Assembly: GCF_025154055.1 (NCBI RefSeq)
Contig: NZ_JAOALK010000031.1
Coordinates: forward strand, 1-64,000
Direction of reading: 5' to 3'
Source: Aquibacillus koreensis
GTDB lineage: Bacteria > Bacillota > Bacilli > Bacillales > Amphibacillaceae
Length of the DNA: 64,000 bases
Under the pieces are notes generated by a model that was given only the letters and a program-made list of their open reading frames with translations, was not told the origin of the DNA and ran no database searches. Of the stretch, positions 17,433 to 26,629 are shown piece by piece; the first letter of the stretch is position 1, and each line of letters begins with the position of its first letter. A program made the translations under genes and the position numbers.

Positions 17433-17774
17433 ATGACAAGCCCCAAAATTATAAATGATTACTTACCATTAACTCATACCACATATTATATATTACTAGC
17501 ATTACATAACCCACTTCATGGTTACGGTATAATGCAAAAAGTGGAGGAAATGAGTGAAGGAGAAGTTCGATTAGGACCAGGTACTTTGTATGGTGCGTTA
17601 AGTAAATTAGAAAAACAAAAGCTAATTGAAAAAACTACTGTAGAGGATCGTAGAAAATGCTATGTCTTAACATCTATTGGAGAACAAGTGGTAATCGGGG
17701 AATATACACGATTAAAAAGGTTGCTTGTTAATACCAAACAGGTAATTACGAATCTGGGTGGTGAGGAAACATGA
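17433..17774 (+). CDS. PadR family transcriptional regulator
   Basis: This 113-residue protein is a winged-helix PadR regulator: LTHTTYYILLALHNPLHGYG at the start, the GPGTLYGALSKLEKQKLIEK recognition region and a dimerising C-terminal helix. Small PadR proteins repress the multidrug or ABC transporter gene next to them until a ligand binds. It heads a four-gene operon (padR, DUF2812, yhaQ, yhaP) and overlaps the DUF2812 gene by 4 bases. The ATG at 17433 follows aaggag. Two CGATATAT palindromes overlap its promoter, so autoregulation is likely. Confidence 0.9.
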   Translation: MTSPKIINDYLPLTHTTYYILLALHNPLHGYGIMQKVEEMSEGEVRLGPGTLYGALSKLEKQKLIEKTTVEDRRKCYVLTSIGEQVVIGEYTRLKRLLVNTKQVITNLGGEET

Positions 17775-18283
17775 AAAAACGTGTGTGGAAATTTTTTTTC
17801 GTCTGGCAAGATGAAAGTGAAGAAGCGTGGTTAAGTCAAATGGCTGAACAAGGGTGGATATTTAAACATTATCGCTTGTTCTACTATGTCTTTGAAAAGC
17901 AATACCCCAATCAGCTTCTCTATAAATTAGATTACCAGGTAAATATAAAGGATTTTCCTGGTTATGTGAATTTATATAAAGATGCTGGTTGGGAATATGT
18001 TACCTCATATCTTGGATGGCATTATTTTAAAGGACATAAAGATGGAGTATACACAGAAGAGCTTTATTCTGATCAAAACTCGTATATTCAAAAATATCGA
18101 AGGATTATCCAAACATTGTTTCTTGCACTTTGGGTTGTTGTGATTCTTAATTTGCCTACTATCATTCATCCACCATTAGAAATGAAGTGGATATTGTTCA
18201 TTCCAGCTTTTTCAGTGATTTTACTTGTCGTAGCCATTATTTTTGTCCGAAGAAAGATCATGAATCTCACACGTGCTTTATAA
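17771..18283 (+). CDS. DUF2812 domain membrane protein
   Basis: This 170-residue protein has an N-terminal DUF2812 domain (about residues 10-100, with EEAWLSQMAEQGWIF and YKDAGWEYVTS) and two membrane helices near 115-135 and 142-165. DUF2812 proteins are commonly encoded right after PadR regulators and probably take part in the same sensing or transport unit. No biochemical role is known. The 4-base overlap with padR means coupled translation. The last residues are basic (VRRKIMNLTRAL). Confidence 0.8.
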   Translation: MKKRVWKFFFVWQDESEEAWLSQMAEQGWIFKHYRLFYYVFEKQYPNQLLYKLDYQVNIKDFPGYVNLYKDAGWEYVTSYLGWHYFKGHKDGVYTEELYSDQNSYIQKYRRIIQTLFLALWVVVILNLPTIIHPPLEMKWILFIPAFSVILLVVAIIFVRRKIMNLTRAL

Positions 18284-18352
18284 ATAAACAGAATAGGTTG
18301 AAACTTTTACACAAAAGTTATCGTAGATACAGTATAAGGAGGGGAATTAGCA

Positions 18353-19255
18353 ATGACATTAAAGTTAACTAATGTTACGAAGAAATTTGGAAGCTTTACA
18401 GCAGTCGACCAATTATCAATAGAAATTCCTGAACAACAAATTTTTGGATTTCTAGGTGCTAACGGTGCTGGGAAAACGACTACTTTTAGAATGATATTAG
18501 GTCTGTTAGATGAATCAAGTGGAGATATTTCATGGAATAATGAGCCGGTTGATTACAGTAAAAGTAATTACATCGGTTATTTACCAGAGGAAAGAGGATT
18601 ATATCCTAAATTAAAAGTTAGTGATCAAATTGTGTACCTCGGAAGGTTACGAGGTATGAAAAAGAATGATATTTTACAAGAGTTAAAAAAATGGTTAGAA
18701 CGATTTAAAGTAGAGGATTACTTTGATAAAAAAGTAGAAGAGTTATCAAAAGGGAATCAACAAAAGATCCAATTTATTTCAGCAGTCATACATAAGCCAA
18801 AGCTTCTGATCTTGGATGAACCTTTTTCTGGCTTAGATCCAGTGAATGTTGAAATGTTAAAACAGGCGGTAGTGGATTTAAAGAATGAGGGCACGTCTAT
18901 TGTCTTTTCTTCACATAGAATGGAGCATGTCGAAGAGCTATGTGAACATTTGTGTATTATGCAACGCGGAAAGCCTGTTGTGCATGGTGCGTTAAAAGAA
19001 ATTAAACGTTCCTTTGGTAAAAAGAACTTATTCATACATGCAGATTTTGATTTGAACTTCCTAAAGGATTTACCTGGTGTCGTTGGATTTAAGGATTTTC
19101 CAGAAGGATGTAAATTGCAGATTGAAAGTGAAGAAAAATCTCAGGATATTTTGACAGCTATACAAGGTAAAGGATTTATAAGAAGATTTGAATTAGAAGA
19201 GCCTTCACTAAATGATATATTTATTGAAAAAGCAGGTGAATCTTATGAACAATAA
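18353..19255 (+). CDS. yhaQ: ABC transporter ATPase YhaQ (NatA-like)
   Basis: This 300-residue ATPase has Walker A GANGAGKTT, a Q-loop region, signature LSKGNQQKIQ and Walker B LLILDEPFSGLDP, then a C-terminal DUF4162-like extension. It pairs with the permease encoded 11 bases inside its 3' end. B. subtilis yhaQ-yhaP is the syntenic pair and resembles the NatAB sodium exporter; the substrate here is unproven. Ribosome-binding site aggagggg. Under the PadR-type regulator at the head of the operon. Confidence 0.9.
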   Translation: MTLKLTNVTKKFGSFTAVDQLSIEIPEQQIFGFLGANGAGKTTTFRMILGLLDESSGDISWNNEPVDYSKSNYIGYLPEERGLYPKLKVSDQIVYLGRLRGMKKNDILQELKKWLERFKVEDYFDKKVEELSKGNQQKIQFISAVIHKPKLLILDEPFSGLDPVNVEMLKQAVVDLKNEGTSIVFSSHRMEHVEELCEHLCIMQRGKPVVHGALKEIKRSFGKKNLFIHADFDLNFLKDLPGVVGFKDFPEGCKLQIESEEKSQDILTAIQGKGFIRRFELEEPSLNDIFIEKAGESYEQ

Positions 19256-20513
19256 GTTTTGGATTGTACTTTCTCATACGTATTGGAGTCGTTTTAAAAC
19301 AAAATCATATATGATCACAACGGCACTTATTCTATTATTCATCATTGGATTAGCAAATGTTCAGAGTATTATGGAATTGTTTGCAGGTGAGGATGAAGCG
19401 GATCGCGTAGCCGTGATCGATGACACAGGTACTATTTTCGATTCATTAGTAGCTAATTTGGAGAGTACGGATAGTGATATTGAATTAACTAATTATGAAG
19501 GAACAGTTGAAGAAGCAAAGGAAGAAGTATCCGCAGGTACATTTAATGCTGCCCTTCATATTACAATGGAAGATGACATGCCTGCAGCAAGCTATCATTC
19601 GAATCAAGTATCTGCTTCAGGGTTGGCTAATCAGTTGGAAAATAGCATGCAACAAATTAAAATAGCGATGGCAACTAACGCAGCCGGAATTGACCAGGCT
19701 ACAATTGAACAAATTTATGCGCCAATAGCTTTTGAAACAGTAATGATTCAAGGCGAAGGCGATGATGGTCCACAGAAGTCAGAAGAAGACTTAAATAGTG
19801 CGCGAGGCCTTGTTTATGTGATCTTGTTCTTATTGTATTTTGCTGTGCTTACCTATGGCAATATGACAGCAATGGATATTGCCAATGAGAAGACATCAAG
19901 AGTAATGGAGATCTTAATTTCAAGTTCTTCGCCAGTAAGTCAAATGTTTGCAAAGATTCTAGGTATTGCTTTACTAGGACTTACACAATTTGGTTTGATT
20001 GTAATTGTAGGCTACGTATTAATTCAGCAGAAGAAAGATGAAATGGTTGGTGGTTTCTTTGATTACTTTGGACTGGAAGACATACCAGTTTCAACATTCA
20101 TCTATGCGATTGTATTTTTCATATTAGGATACCTGCTATACGCTACATTATCTGCAATGCTTGGTTCACTAGTAAGCAGAATTGAAGATGTGCAGCAGCT
20201 GATGATGCCAGTGATTTTCCTAATTATAATTGCATTTATGATTGCGATGTTTGGCTTAAATGCACCAGAAACTAGCTTTGTGAAAATTACATCCTTTATC
20301 CCATTCTTTACACCATTGTTAATGTTCCTTCGAGTAGGGATGTTAGACGTTCCATTTTGGGAAGTTGGATTAAGTATTATCATTATGGTAGTTACTATCT
20401 CTATTCTAGCTGTACTAGGTGCTAGAGTCTATAAAGGCGGAGTATTGATGTATGGACGCTCTACTTCACTCAAGGACTTTAAGAAAGCCTTACAGTTATC
20501 AAAGAAAGAGTGA
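19245..20513 (+). CDS. yhaP: ABC-2 type transporter permease YhaP (NatB-like)
   Basis: This permease of about 422 residues has one N-terminal membrane helix, a large extracellular domain (about residues 45-195) and five or six C-terminal helices, the ABC2_membrane_3/NatB layout. GLVYVILFLLYFAVLTYGNM begins the membrane core, and ANEKTSRVMEILISSSSP is the conserved coupling segment. The ATG at 19245 (aggtgaa upstream) is preferred to an earlier in-frame start at 19212 deep inside yhaQ. It probably exports ions or a toxic compound together with YhaQ. Confidence 0.9.
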   Translation: MNNKFWIVLSHTYWSRFKTKSYMITTALILLFIIGLANVQSIMELFAGEDEADRVAVIDDTGTIFDSLVANLESTDSDIELTNYEGTVEEAKEEVSAGTFNAALHITMEDDMPAASYHSNQVSASGLANQLENSMQQIKIAMATNAAGIDQATIEQIYAPIAFETVMIQGEGDDGPQKSEEDLNSARGLVYVILFLLYFAVLTYGNMTAMDIANEKTSRVMEILISSSSPVSQMFAKILGIALLGLTQFGLIVIVGYVLIQQKKDEMVGGFFDYFGLEDIPVSTFIYAIVFFILGYLLYATLSAMLGSLVSRIEDVQQLMMPVIFLIIIAFMIAMFGLNAPETSFVKITSFIPFFTPLLMFLRVGMLDVPFWEVGLSIIIMVVTISILAVLGARVYKGGVLMYGRSTSLKDFKKALQLSKKE

Positions 20514-20544
20514 CAAACAACTGAGGTAATATAAGTGAAACCTG

Positions 20545-20582
20545 TAGCACGAATCACAACGCTTTGTGATTCGTGCTATTTA
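20545..20582 (+). terminator. Terminator after yhaP
   Basis: A perfect stem of about 15 bp (tagcacgaatcacaa with ttgtgattcgtgcta) is followed by a moderately T-rich tail. Confidence 0.75.
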
Positions 20583-20686
20583 CGTTTTATATGCTATAAA
20601 TAATAGCATATAATCGAACGTGCATTCGTTTTTCTAATCTGCTAAACTATAACCAAGTACTAATATAAAAGGAAAGGAATTTTAAA

Positions 20687-21916
20687 ATGAGTAATAAAGT
20701 TTCCTTTATTCATTGTGCTGATTTACATATTGATAGTCCTTTTAAAGGATTAAGTAATGTTGATGAGAAGCAATGGAATGATATGAGAGAAAGTACGTTC
20801 CAAGTATTAGATAAAATAGTAGATCTTGCAATTCGTAAAGAAGTAGATTTTATTTTAATGGTTGGGGACCTTTTTGATCAAGACCAACAGAGTATAAAAG
20901 CGCAATCAAGGCTTACGAAAGCCTTTGAAAAACTTAACCATTATAACATTGCAGTCTACATTTCGTATGGGAATCATGATCATATTAGTGGTCGACTATT
21001 CAATTATGAGTATCCTAAAAATGTGCACGTATTTCCTTCCGAGAAAATAAGTACATTTACATATTATAAGCATGGGGCACCTTTAGTTGATATAGCTGGG
21101 TTTAGTTATGAACAACGTGCGGTGATCGATAACAAAGCAAATGAATTTAAGGCAACAGGAGATACACCTTACCATATTGCAATGCTACATGGAAGTGTAC
21201 ATACAAATTCTGAACATGACGTGTACGCTCCTTTTCAACTAAGTGATCTCACACATAGTGGCTATGATTATTGGGCGCTTGGACACATTCATAAGCGTGA
21301 GGTATTAAAGGAAACACCAATGGTTGTCTATCCCGGAAACACACAAGGTAGATCGATCAAAGAATCAGGAGAAAAGGGCTGTTACTATGTCGAATTAACA
21401 AAACAACAAGCGGAGTTAGAATTTTGTCCACTTCAAGCTATTCGATTTGAAGAGATGGATTTGAAATTGGATGACTGTGAGCATCCCCAAGAGATAGAAT
21501 CGATTCTTGAAAAACAAATGGAAGAATTAAGAAAGCAATATGGGAAATGTGTTGTTCGATTACATGTAACAAGTAATACAGATCAAATGGAACAATGGTT
21601 ACGTTCCGGATATATCGATGAATTAAAGGATTTTATAAATGAAGAATTTGCAAAGTATAGTCCATGGGTCATTATTCAAGATATTAAAGTGAAACAGGTA
21701 ATGAAAATAGACAAAAAGGCGTTGAGGGAAAACCAACCATTCTTTGATGAGCTATTGCAATGCTTTGAAGCAGACGAAACACTCTATGAGGACCTAGATT
21801 CATTGTTTCATCATAGACAAGCTAGGAAATATATAGAGCCTTTTAGTGAGGAAGAAAAAGCTGAAATTAAGCAATTAGCGGAAGACTTATTAATCTATCA
21901 GCTAATAAAGGATTGA
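20687..21916 (+). CDS. yhaO: YhaO, SbcD-like metallophosphoesterase
   Basis: This 409-residue protein is a Mre11/SbcD-like phosphoesterase, thought to act in DNA repair. The five metallophosphatase motifs are all present: HCADLHIDSP, MVGDLFDQD, YGNHDH, LHGSVHT and LGHIHKRE. The C-terminal 150 residues should bind the ATPase partner. The downstream gene yhaN encodes an SbcC-like ATPase and overlaps or abuts its stop codon. The YhaO/YhaN pair is the Bacillus counterpart of a second SbcCD complex. ATG with ggaaagga upstream. Confidence 0.92.
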   Translation: MSNKVSFIHCADLHIDSPFKGLSNVDEKQWNDMRESTFQVLDKIVDLAIRKEVDFILMVGDLFDQDQQSIKAQSRLTKAFEKLNHYNIAVYISYGNHDHISGRLFNYEYPKNVHVFPSEKISTFTYYKHGAPLVDIAGFSYEQRAVIDNKANEFKATGDTPYHIAMLHGSVHTNSEHDVYAPFQLSDLTHSGYDYWALGHIHKREVLKETPMVVYPGNTQGRSIKESGEKGCYYVELTKQQAELEFCPLQAIRFEEMDLKLDDCEHPQEIESILEKQMEELRKQYGKCVVRLHVTSNTDQMEQWLRSGYIDELKDFINEEFAKYSPWVIIQDIKVKQVMKIDKKALRENQPFFDELLQCFEADETLYEDLDSLFHHRQARKYIEPFSEEEKAEIKQLAEDLLIYQLIKD

Positions 21917-21921
21917 AACCT

Positions 21922-24885
21922 ATGAGAATAAAACATGCATATATATATGGGTTTGGCAAATGGAAAGATGCAGAAATACACTTCTCAGATCATCACCCGT
22001 TTATATTTGTTTCTGGGAGAAATGAATCTGGTAAAACAACACTTCGTAAATTTTTCTTATTTATGTTATTTGGGTTACAACCGAAGCAACGTTTATATTA
22101 TATGCCAAAAACAGGTGGCCAGATGGGTGGAAGGTTAACCATTACCCTTCCAGAAGTCGGTGATTGTACAATTGAACGGTTACACGACCGGAATAATGGA
22201 GAAGCAACCTGTTATCTGAGAGAGGGACAGGTGTATGATGAGGAATGGTTAAAGACACAATTAAATGGAATGAATAGGCAGACGTTTTCATCCATCTTTT
22301 CTTTTGACTCGAATGAATTACATCATATAAGACAAATAAAGTCAGAAGAATTAGGTAATGTGTTATTAGGTGTTGGAATGACGGGAACGGAACAAATATA
22401 CGAGTCGGAAAAGTGGCTTAATCAGGAAATAAGCCAGATATTTAAACCACAAGGCAAAAAGCCGGTTATGAATAAAATTCTTGTAGAGGTAGAAACGATT
22501 CATGAAAAACTAAAAATGTTGGAAGAAAAAGAAAAGACCTTTAACGAAAAGCTTTTAACAATGGAGGAACTTTCCAACCGTATTCAGGAGTTAACGGATA
22601 ATTGGAATCAAGCAACTGTTCACCGTGATAAGCTGGAGAAACAACTTCACGCATATCCGCAAGTACAAAAGTTATATGACTTGCTGCAACAGGCAAAACA
22701 ATATCCAAGCGAATTAACCTTTCCAGAAAACGGCTTGCAACGGTATCAACATGTAAAAGATCAAATGTTACCAATAAAAAGTGAAATGACTATTGTAGAG
22801 GGAAATAGAACGAATACCAGACAAGAGATAGAAAAGGTTCACGCACAATTGTTATCATCTGATACCATAGATGATCTAAAAACAATGGTAAATAAGCTTC
22901 CAGATTATCAGCGGTTAAGAGATGAACAACAATATAAAAGACAGGAGAAACAGCAGCTACATAATGAGTTGTTACATGAGCTAAAGAAGCTAGAAATTAA
23001 TTTAAGTGTAGACGATGTATCTGATATATTTTTTCCGTTTCATATTGAGGACTTATGGAATGAATTAAAGGATGAATCTATGCAAATACAATCTGAAACA
23101 GAAAAGATAAATGCAGATTTAGCTATGATTGATGAACAAATGGCTTTACTAGAAGGAAAAAAGAGTCTGCTTAAGGAGCAGGCCATAGACTCGGAGCGAA
23201 TAGAGGAACAACGAAATAGACTCAAGCAATTTGCCAAAGCAGAGAGCATACGAGAAGCTGACCAACTTCAACATAATCAATCAAAGAAATTAATGAGTTT
23301 ATATAAACGTAAGTCAAAAAGTGCGACACGTCTTTTTATTATTGGAATCGCACTTAGTGTAATTGTTTCGATTATTGCTATCTTTTTATCTATTCCCTAT
23401 GTGCATCTGTTTAGTGTGATTACAATTCTTTTTGTTATTGTACAAAAAATGGTGACGGATCGTTCTGCTCGTTCCATAGAAGCACTTTTACTCCATACCA
23501 AACAAGTAGAGGGAACAGCCAATGCTTTTGATGAAAGGGAAATGCGGGAAATAGAAGAAACCATACAAAAACAAGAAAAGCTCTATCAGCAAATAGAGCA
23601 GATAGAGCATCAATGGAATCAGTTGCAAATCAGTAGGTTGAAATTAGAAGAAAGAAAAAGCTTTTTTGACCAAAAAGATATACAGTTAGAAAGAAGGATA
23701 GACGAGCAAAAGAAACAATACCCTTTTTTAAAAAGCATAACTGTTGATTATTGGTCAATCCTTTATCATCATTTAAAAAAATGTGTATCGTTGTCAGAAA
23801 AGATTACTACCTATACAAAAGACATAGAAAGAACGTCTATTGAGATAGAAGCATTTGAAAAAGAAATTGATGTAACGCTAACAGATGGATTAATTTTCGA
23901 ACCGGATATAGATATCCAAAATAAACTGGATAATATGAAAAACGTCTATGAGCGTCAATTGAACTTGCAAAATAAGTTGCAACAGCATGAAGAATGGTTA
24001 GATCAAATTCAATCACAAATAGAGATGTTGCAAAATAAGTTGAAACCTTATCAAGATGAAATGAATCAGTTGTGGCAATTAGCGGATGTAACAGATGAAG
24101 AAAGTTATTTGATAAAAGGAAAGAGATATAAAGAAAAGGTTGAGTTAGAGCAAAAAATCCAAGATTACTCCCAGCAATTATCACATATCTTTGATCAATT
24201 ACTACTACAATTATTGCAAGAGAAAGGACAAATTGATCAATGGGAAATAGAGGCAAACTTCAAACAGGCAAAGGAAGAAGTAGAACAAATCTTCAGTGAA
24301 TTGGAAGAAAGCCGTCAACAACTTTCGGATGTGAAGTCGTTAATAAATCATATGGAAAATGCAGAGGATTTCTCCATCATGAAACATCATTATCACACCA
24401 AACGTGAGGAATTATATAAGATTGCAAAACAATGGGCGGTATATCAAGTAGCTAAGGAAAAATTAATGCATGCAAAGAAGATGTACCAGCAAAACTTTTT
24501 GCCGAAGATAATGGACCAGACCACCATGTATTTTGCTATGTTAACTGATCAGGAATATAGGAAGGTTTATCCTCCGGTAGATGGCAATGGATTACAAGTG
24601 GAAAATCGTATGGGAATTAGATTTCAAGTTGATGAACTTTCTCAAGGAACAAAGGATCAACTATACATCTCACTTCGAATTGCTTTAAGTGAAATAACCA
24701 GTAAGAAAAACAAGATGCCGTTTTTTATGGATGATGCGTTCGTCCATTTTGATAAAGATAGACGTAAGCAAATGCTTGAGGTGTTACTTGAAGTATCAGA
24801 AAATCAACAAGTATTATTATTTACATGTGACGATTCACTTCACACTTTAGTAAACAATAAGAAAGTAATGATTGAGAACATATAA
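21922..24885 (+). CDS. yhaN: YhaN, SbcC-like AAA ATPase with membrane hairpin
   Basis: This protein of about 987 residues has an N-terminal Walker A (SGRNESGKTTLRKF, near residue 32), long coiled coils, and a C-terminal signature LSQGTKDQLYISLRIALSE with Walker B MPFFMDDAFVHFD. Two hydrophobic helices in the middle (about residues 470-510, LFIIGIALSVIVSIIAIFLS) suggest anchoring to the membrane, unlike true SbcC. It partners YhaO. The ATG at 21922 lies 9 bases after aaagga; an in-frame TTG at 21913 overlaps the yhaO stop and lacks spacing. Confidence 0.92.
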   Translation: MRIKHAYIYGFGKWKDAEIHFSDHHPFIFVSGRNESGKTTLRKFFLFMLFGLQPKQRLYYMPKTGGQMGGRLTITLPEVGDCTIERLHDRNNGEATCYLREGQVYDEEWLKTQLNGMNRQTFSSIFSFDSNELHHIRQIKSEELGNVLLGVGMTGTEQIYESEKWLNQEISQIFKPQGKKPVMNKILVEVETIHEKLKMLEEKEKTFNEKLLTMEELSNRIQELTDNWNQATVHRDKLEKQLHAYPQVQKLYDLLQQAKQYPSELTFPENGLQRYQHVKDQMLPIKSEMTIVEGNRTNTRQEIEKVHAQLLSSDTIDDLKTMVNKLPDYQRLRDEQQYKRQEKQQLHNELLHELKKLEINLSVDDVSDIFFPFHIEDLWNELKDESMQIQSETEKINADLAMIDEQMALLEGKKSLLKEQAIDSERIEEQRNRLKQFAKAESIREADQLQHNQSKKLMSLYKRKSKSATRLFIIGIALSVIVSIIAIFLSIPYVHLFSVITILFVIVQKMVTDRSARSIEALLLHTKQVEGTANAFDEREMREIEETIQKQEKLYQQIEQIEHQWNQLQISRLKLEERKSFFDQKDIQLERRIDEQKKQYPFLKSITVDYWSILYHHLKKCVSLSEKITTYTKDIERTSIEIEAFEKEIDVTLTDGLIFEPDIDIQNKLDNMKNVYERQLNLQNKLQQHEEWLDQIQSQIEMLQNKLKPYQDEMNQLWQLADVTDEESYLIKGKRYKEKVELEQKIQDYSQQLSHIFDQLLLQLLQEKGQIDQWEIEANFKQAKEEVEQIFSELEESRQQLSDVKSLINHMENAEDFSIMKHHYHTKREELYKIAKQWAVYQVAKEKLMHAKKMYQQNFLPKIMDQTTMYFAMLTDQEYRKVYPPVDGNGLQVENRMGIRFQVDELSQGTKDQLYISLRIALSEITSKKNKMPFFMDDAFVHFDKDRRKQMLEVLLEVSENQQVLLFTCDDSLHTLVNNKKVMIENI

Positions 24886-24931
24886 TCATTCTACCATTCG
24901 TTCGCATTATTGTTATAATAATGATAAAATA

Positions 24932-24954
24932 CTTAGGAAATTAATTAACCTAAG
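24932..24954. promoter_or_regulatory. Inverted repeat upstream of the GbsR-type gene
   Basis: The arms cttagg and cctaag are separated by an 11-bp AT-only spacer. A TATAAT (24915-24920) lies just upstream. This is a candidate autoregulatory site. Confidence 0.35.
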
Positions 24955-25018
24955 AGAGTAACGAATAATTTGGGATAGAACCTATTCTAAAATAGAGTGG
25001 TAGTTGGAGGTATTGGCA

Positions 25019-25576
25019 TTGCCTAATAAGGAAAGGACGCAAGAATGGACAGACTATGAAGAAATTATTGAAAAGTTTGTACAAGTTATAGCAAAAAACA
25101 TGAACCTATATGGAATAACCCCTTCTGTAGGCAGATTATATGGTGCTTTGTATTTTAGTGATGGACCGATGACATTAGATGATATGCGCGATGCTTTAGA
25201 AATGAGTAAAACAAGTATGTCTACAGGGGTGCGATCGCTATCAGAAATGAAGATGGTCGAGCCAGCCTATAAAAAAGGTGTAAGAAAAGATCTATATAAA
25301 TCGGAAGAGGATTGGTATAAGTCTTTTACATCCTTATTTGGTAATAGGTGGAGACATCACACAGAAACAAACATTGAAGAAGCGGAAGAAGCCATCCAGG
25401 AACTAGAGTCAATCAAGTGTGATACAAAGGATCAACACCTTTCAGAGCAAATTGACCGCGATATTGAAAGGCTGCGTTATGCGCAAAATTATTATCGCTG
25501 GCTCATGCGATTTATTCAAGTGGTGGAATCTGGTGAAATATTTAAGTTTGTTCCAAAACACGATGATCAAAAATAA
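25019..25576 (+). CDS. GbsR/MarR-type transcriptional regulator
   Basis: This 185-residue protein matches the GbsR family: NLYGITPSVGRLYGALYFSD, the winged-helix segment DMRDALEMSKTSMSTGVRSL and the basic wing KKGVRKDLYKSEEDWYKSF. B. subtilis GbsR is a choline-sensing repressor of glycine betaine synthesis. No gbsAB genes are adjacent, so its targets must be elsewhere, perhaps opu genes. The start is TTG at 25019, 8 bases after ggagg. A second family member sits at 31542. The gene lies between yhaN and yhaM, an unusual place for it. Confidence 0.83.
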   Translation: MPNKERTQEWTDYEEIIEKFVQVIAKNMNLYGITPSVGRLYGALYFSDGPMTLDDMRDALEMSKTSMSTGVRSLSEMKMVEPAYKKGVRKDLYKSEEDWYKSFTSLFGNRWRHHTETNIEEAEEAIQELESIKCDTKDQHLSEQIDRDIERLRYAQNYYRWLMRFIQVVESGEIFKFVPKHDDQK

Positions 25577-25585
25577 AGAGTATTG

Positions 25586-25614
25586 CCCTTACTACATGAT
25601 TTTTGTGGTAAGGG
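25586..25614 (+). terminator. Hairpin after the GbsR-type gene
   Basis: An 11-bp stem, cccttactaca with tgtggtaaggg, has one wobble pair. The tail ttaatt is weak, so it may be a partial terminator before yhaM. Confidence 0.45.
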
Positions 25615-25657
25615 TTAATTAATAGAAAAATGTATCAGTTCGAGAGGAGGAAAGAAT

Positions 25658-26602
25658 TTGAAAAAAGGTATTGGATTTTATAATGTAGGGGAAATATTTG
25701 ATTATTTTATGTTAATTAAATCTGCAACTAAAGGGGTTGCAAGTAATGGAAAACCCTTCCTGACACTCATTCTTAAGGATGTTACAGGTGAAATTGAAGC
25801 GAAATTATGGGAAGCAACACCTGAGGATGAAGAATTGTTCCAATCAGAGCAACTTGTCAAAATTTCCGGGGAGGTTAATCAATATCGAGGAAGATCCCAG
25901 TTGAAAATACATGCAATTAGACCTGCTCAACCAACGGATGGCGTACATGCTAAGGATTTTATCGAAAAAGCTCCTGTTGAAAAAGAAGAATTAATGAGTA
26001 GATTGACGGAGATTATTTTTGAAATGAAGAATCCTAATATTCAACGAATAGTACGTTACTTTATTAAGAGATATCAAGAAGATTTGTTGGTTTACCCAGC
26101 AGCAGTAAAAAACCACCATGAATATGTATCTGGCTTAGCTTACCACACTGTTTCGATGTTAAATATCGCCAAAGAACTTAAGAGACTGTACCCGGAAATA
26201 AATGCTGATTTGTTGTATGCAGGGGTTATTCTTCATGACTTAGGAAAATTAAAAGAACTATCTGGTGTAACAGCCCCCTCTTATACGTTAGCAGGAAAGT
26301 TAATCGGACATATTCCAATGATGGTAGAAGAAATTGGACAAGTTGCAAGAGAACTAGAAATAGAAGGGGAAGAAGTAACAATCCTTCAGCATATGGTTCT
26401 TTCCCATCACGGAAAAGCGGAATGGGGAAGTCCAAAACCCCCGCTTGTTCGCGAAGCAGAGCTATTACATTTAATCGATCTTATCGATGCAAAGATGAAT
26501 ATGTTGAACCGGGCTTTAGAAAAAACCAAGCCAGGTGATTTTACCGACCGTCTGTTTGCGATGGATAATCGTTCCTTTTATAAACCATTATTTGAAGAAT
26601 AG
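25658..26602 (+). CDS. yhaM: 3'-5' exoribonuclease YhaM
   Basis: This 314-residue nuclease has an N-terminal OB-fold (about residues 15-95) followed by an HD domain. The HD motif HDLGKLKEL is near residue 193, with upstream H of [11 protein letters not shown] and downstream HHGKAEWGS as further metal ligands. YhaM trims RNA 3' ends and single-stranded DNA in a metal-dependent way. The start is TTG at 25658 after gaggagg. Length equals that of B. subtilis YhaM, and the position near prsA and yhaL is conserved. Confidence 0.93.
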   Translation: MKKGIGFYNVGEIFDYFMLIKSATKGVASNGKPFLTLILKDVTGEIEAKLWEATPEDEELFQSEQLVKISGEVNQYRGRSQLKIHAIRPAQPTDGVHAKDFIEKAPVEKEELMSRLTEIIFEMKNPNIQRIVRYFIKRYQEDLLVYPAAVKNHHEYVSGLAYHTVSMLNIAKELKRLYPEINADLLYAGVILHDLGKLKELSGVTAPSYTLAGKLIGHIPMMVEEIGQVARELEIEGEEVTILQHMVLSHHGKAEWGSPKPPLVREAELLHLIDLIDAKMNMLNRALEKTKPGDFTDRLFAMDNRSFYKPLFEE

Positions 26603-26629
26603 GTAGACAACTAGAACGGAGAGAACAAC

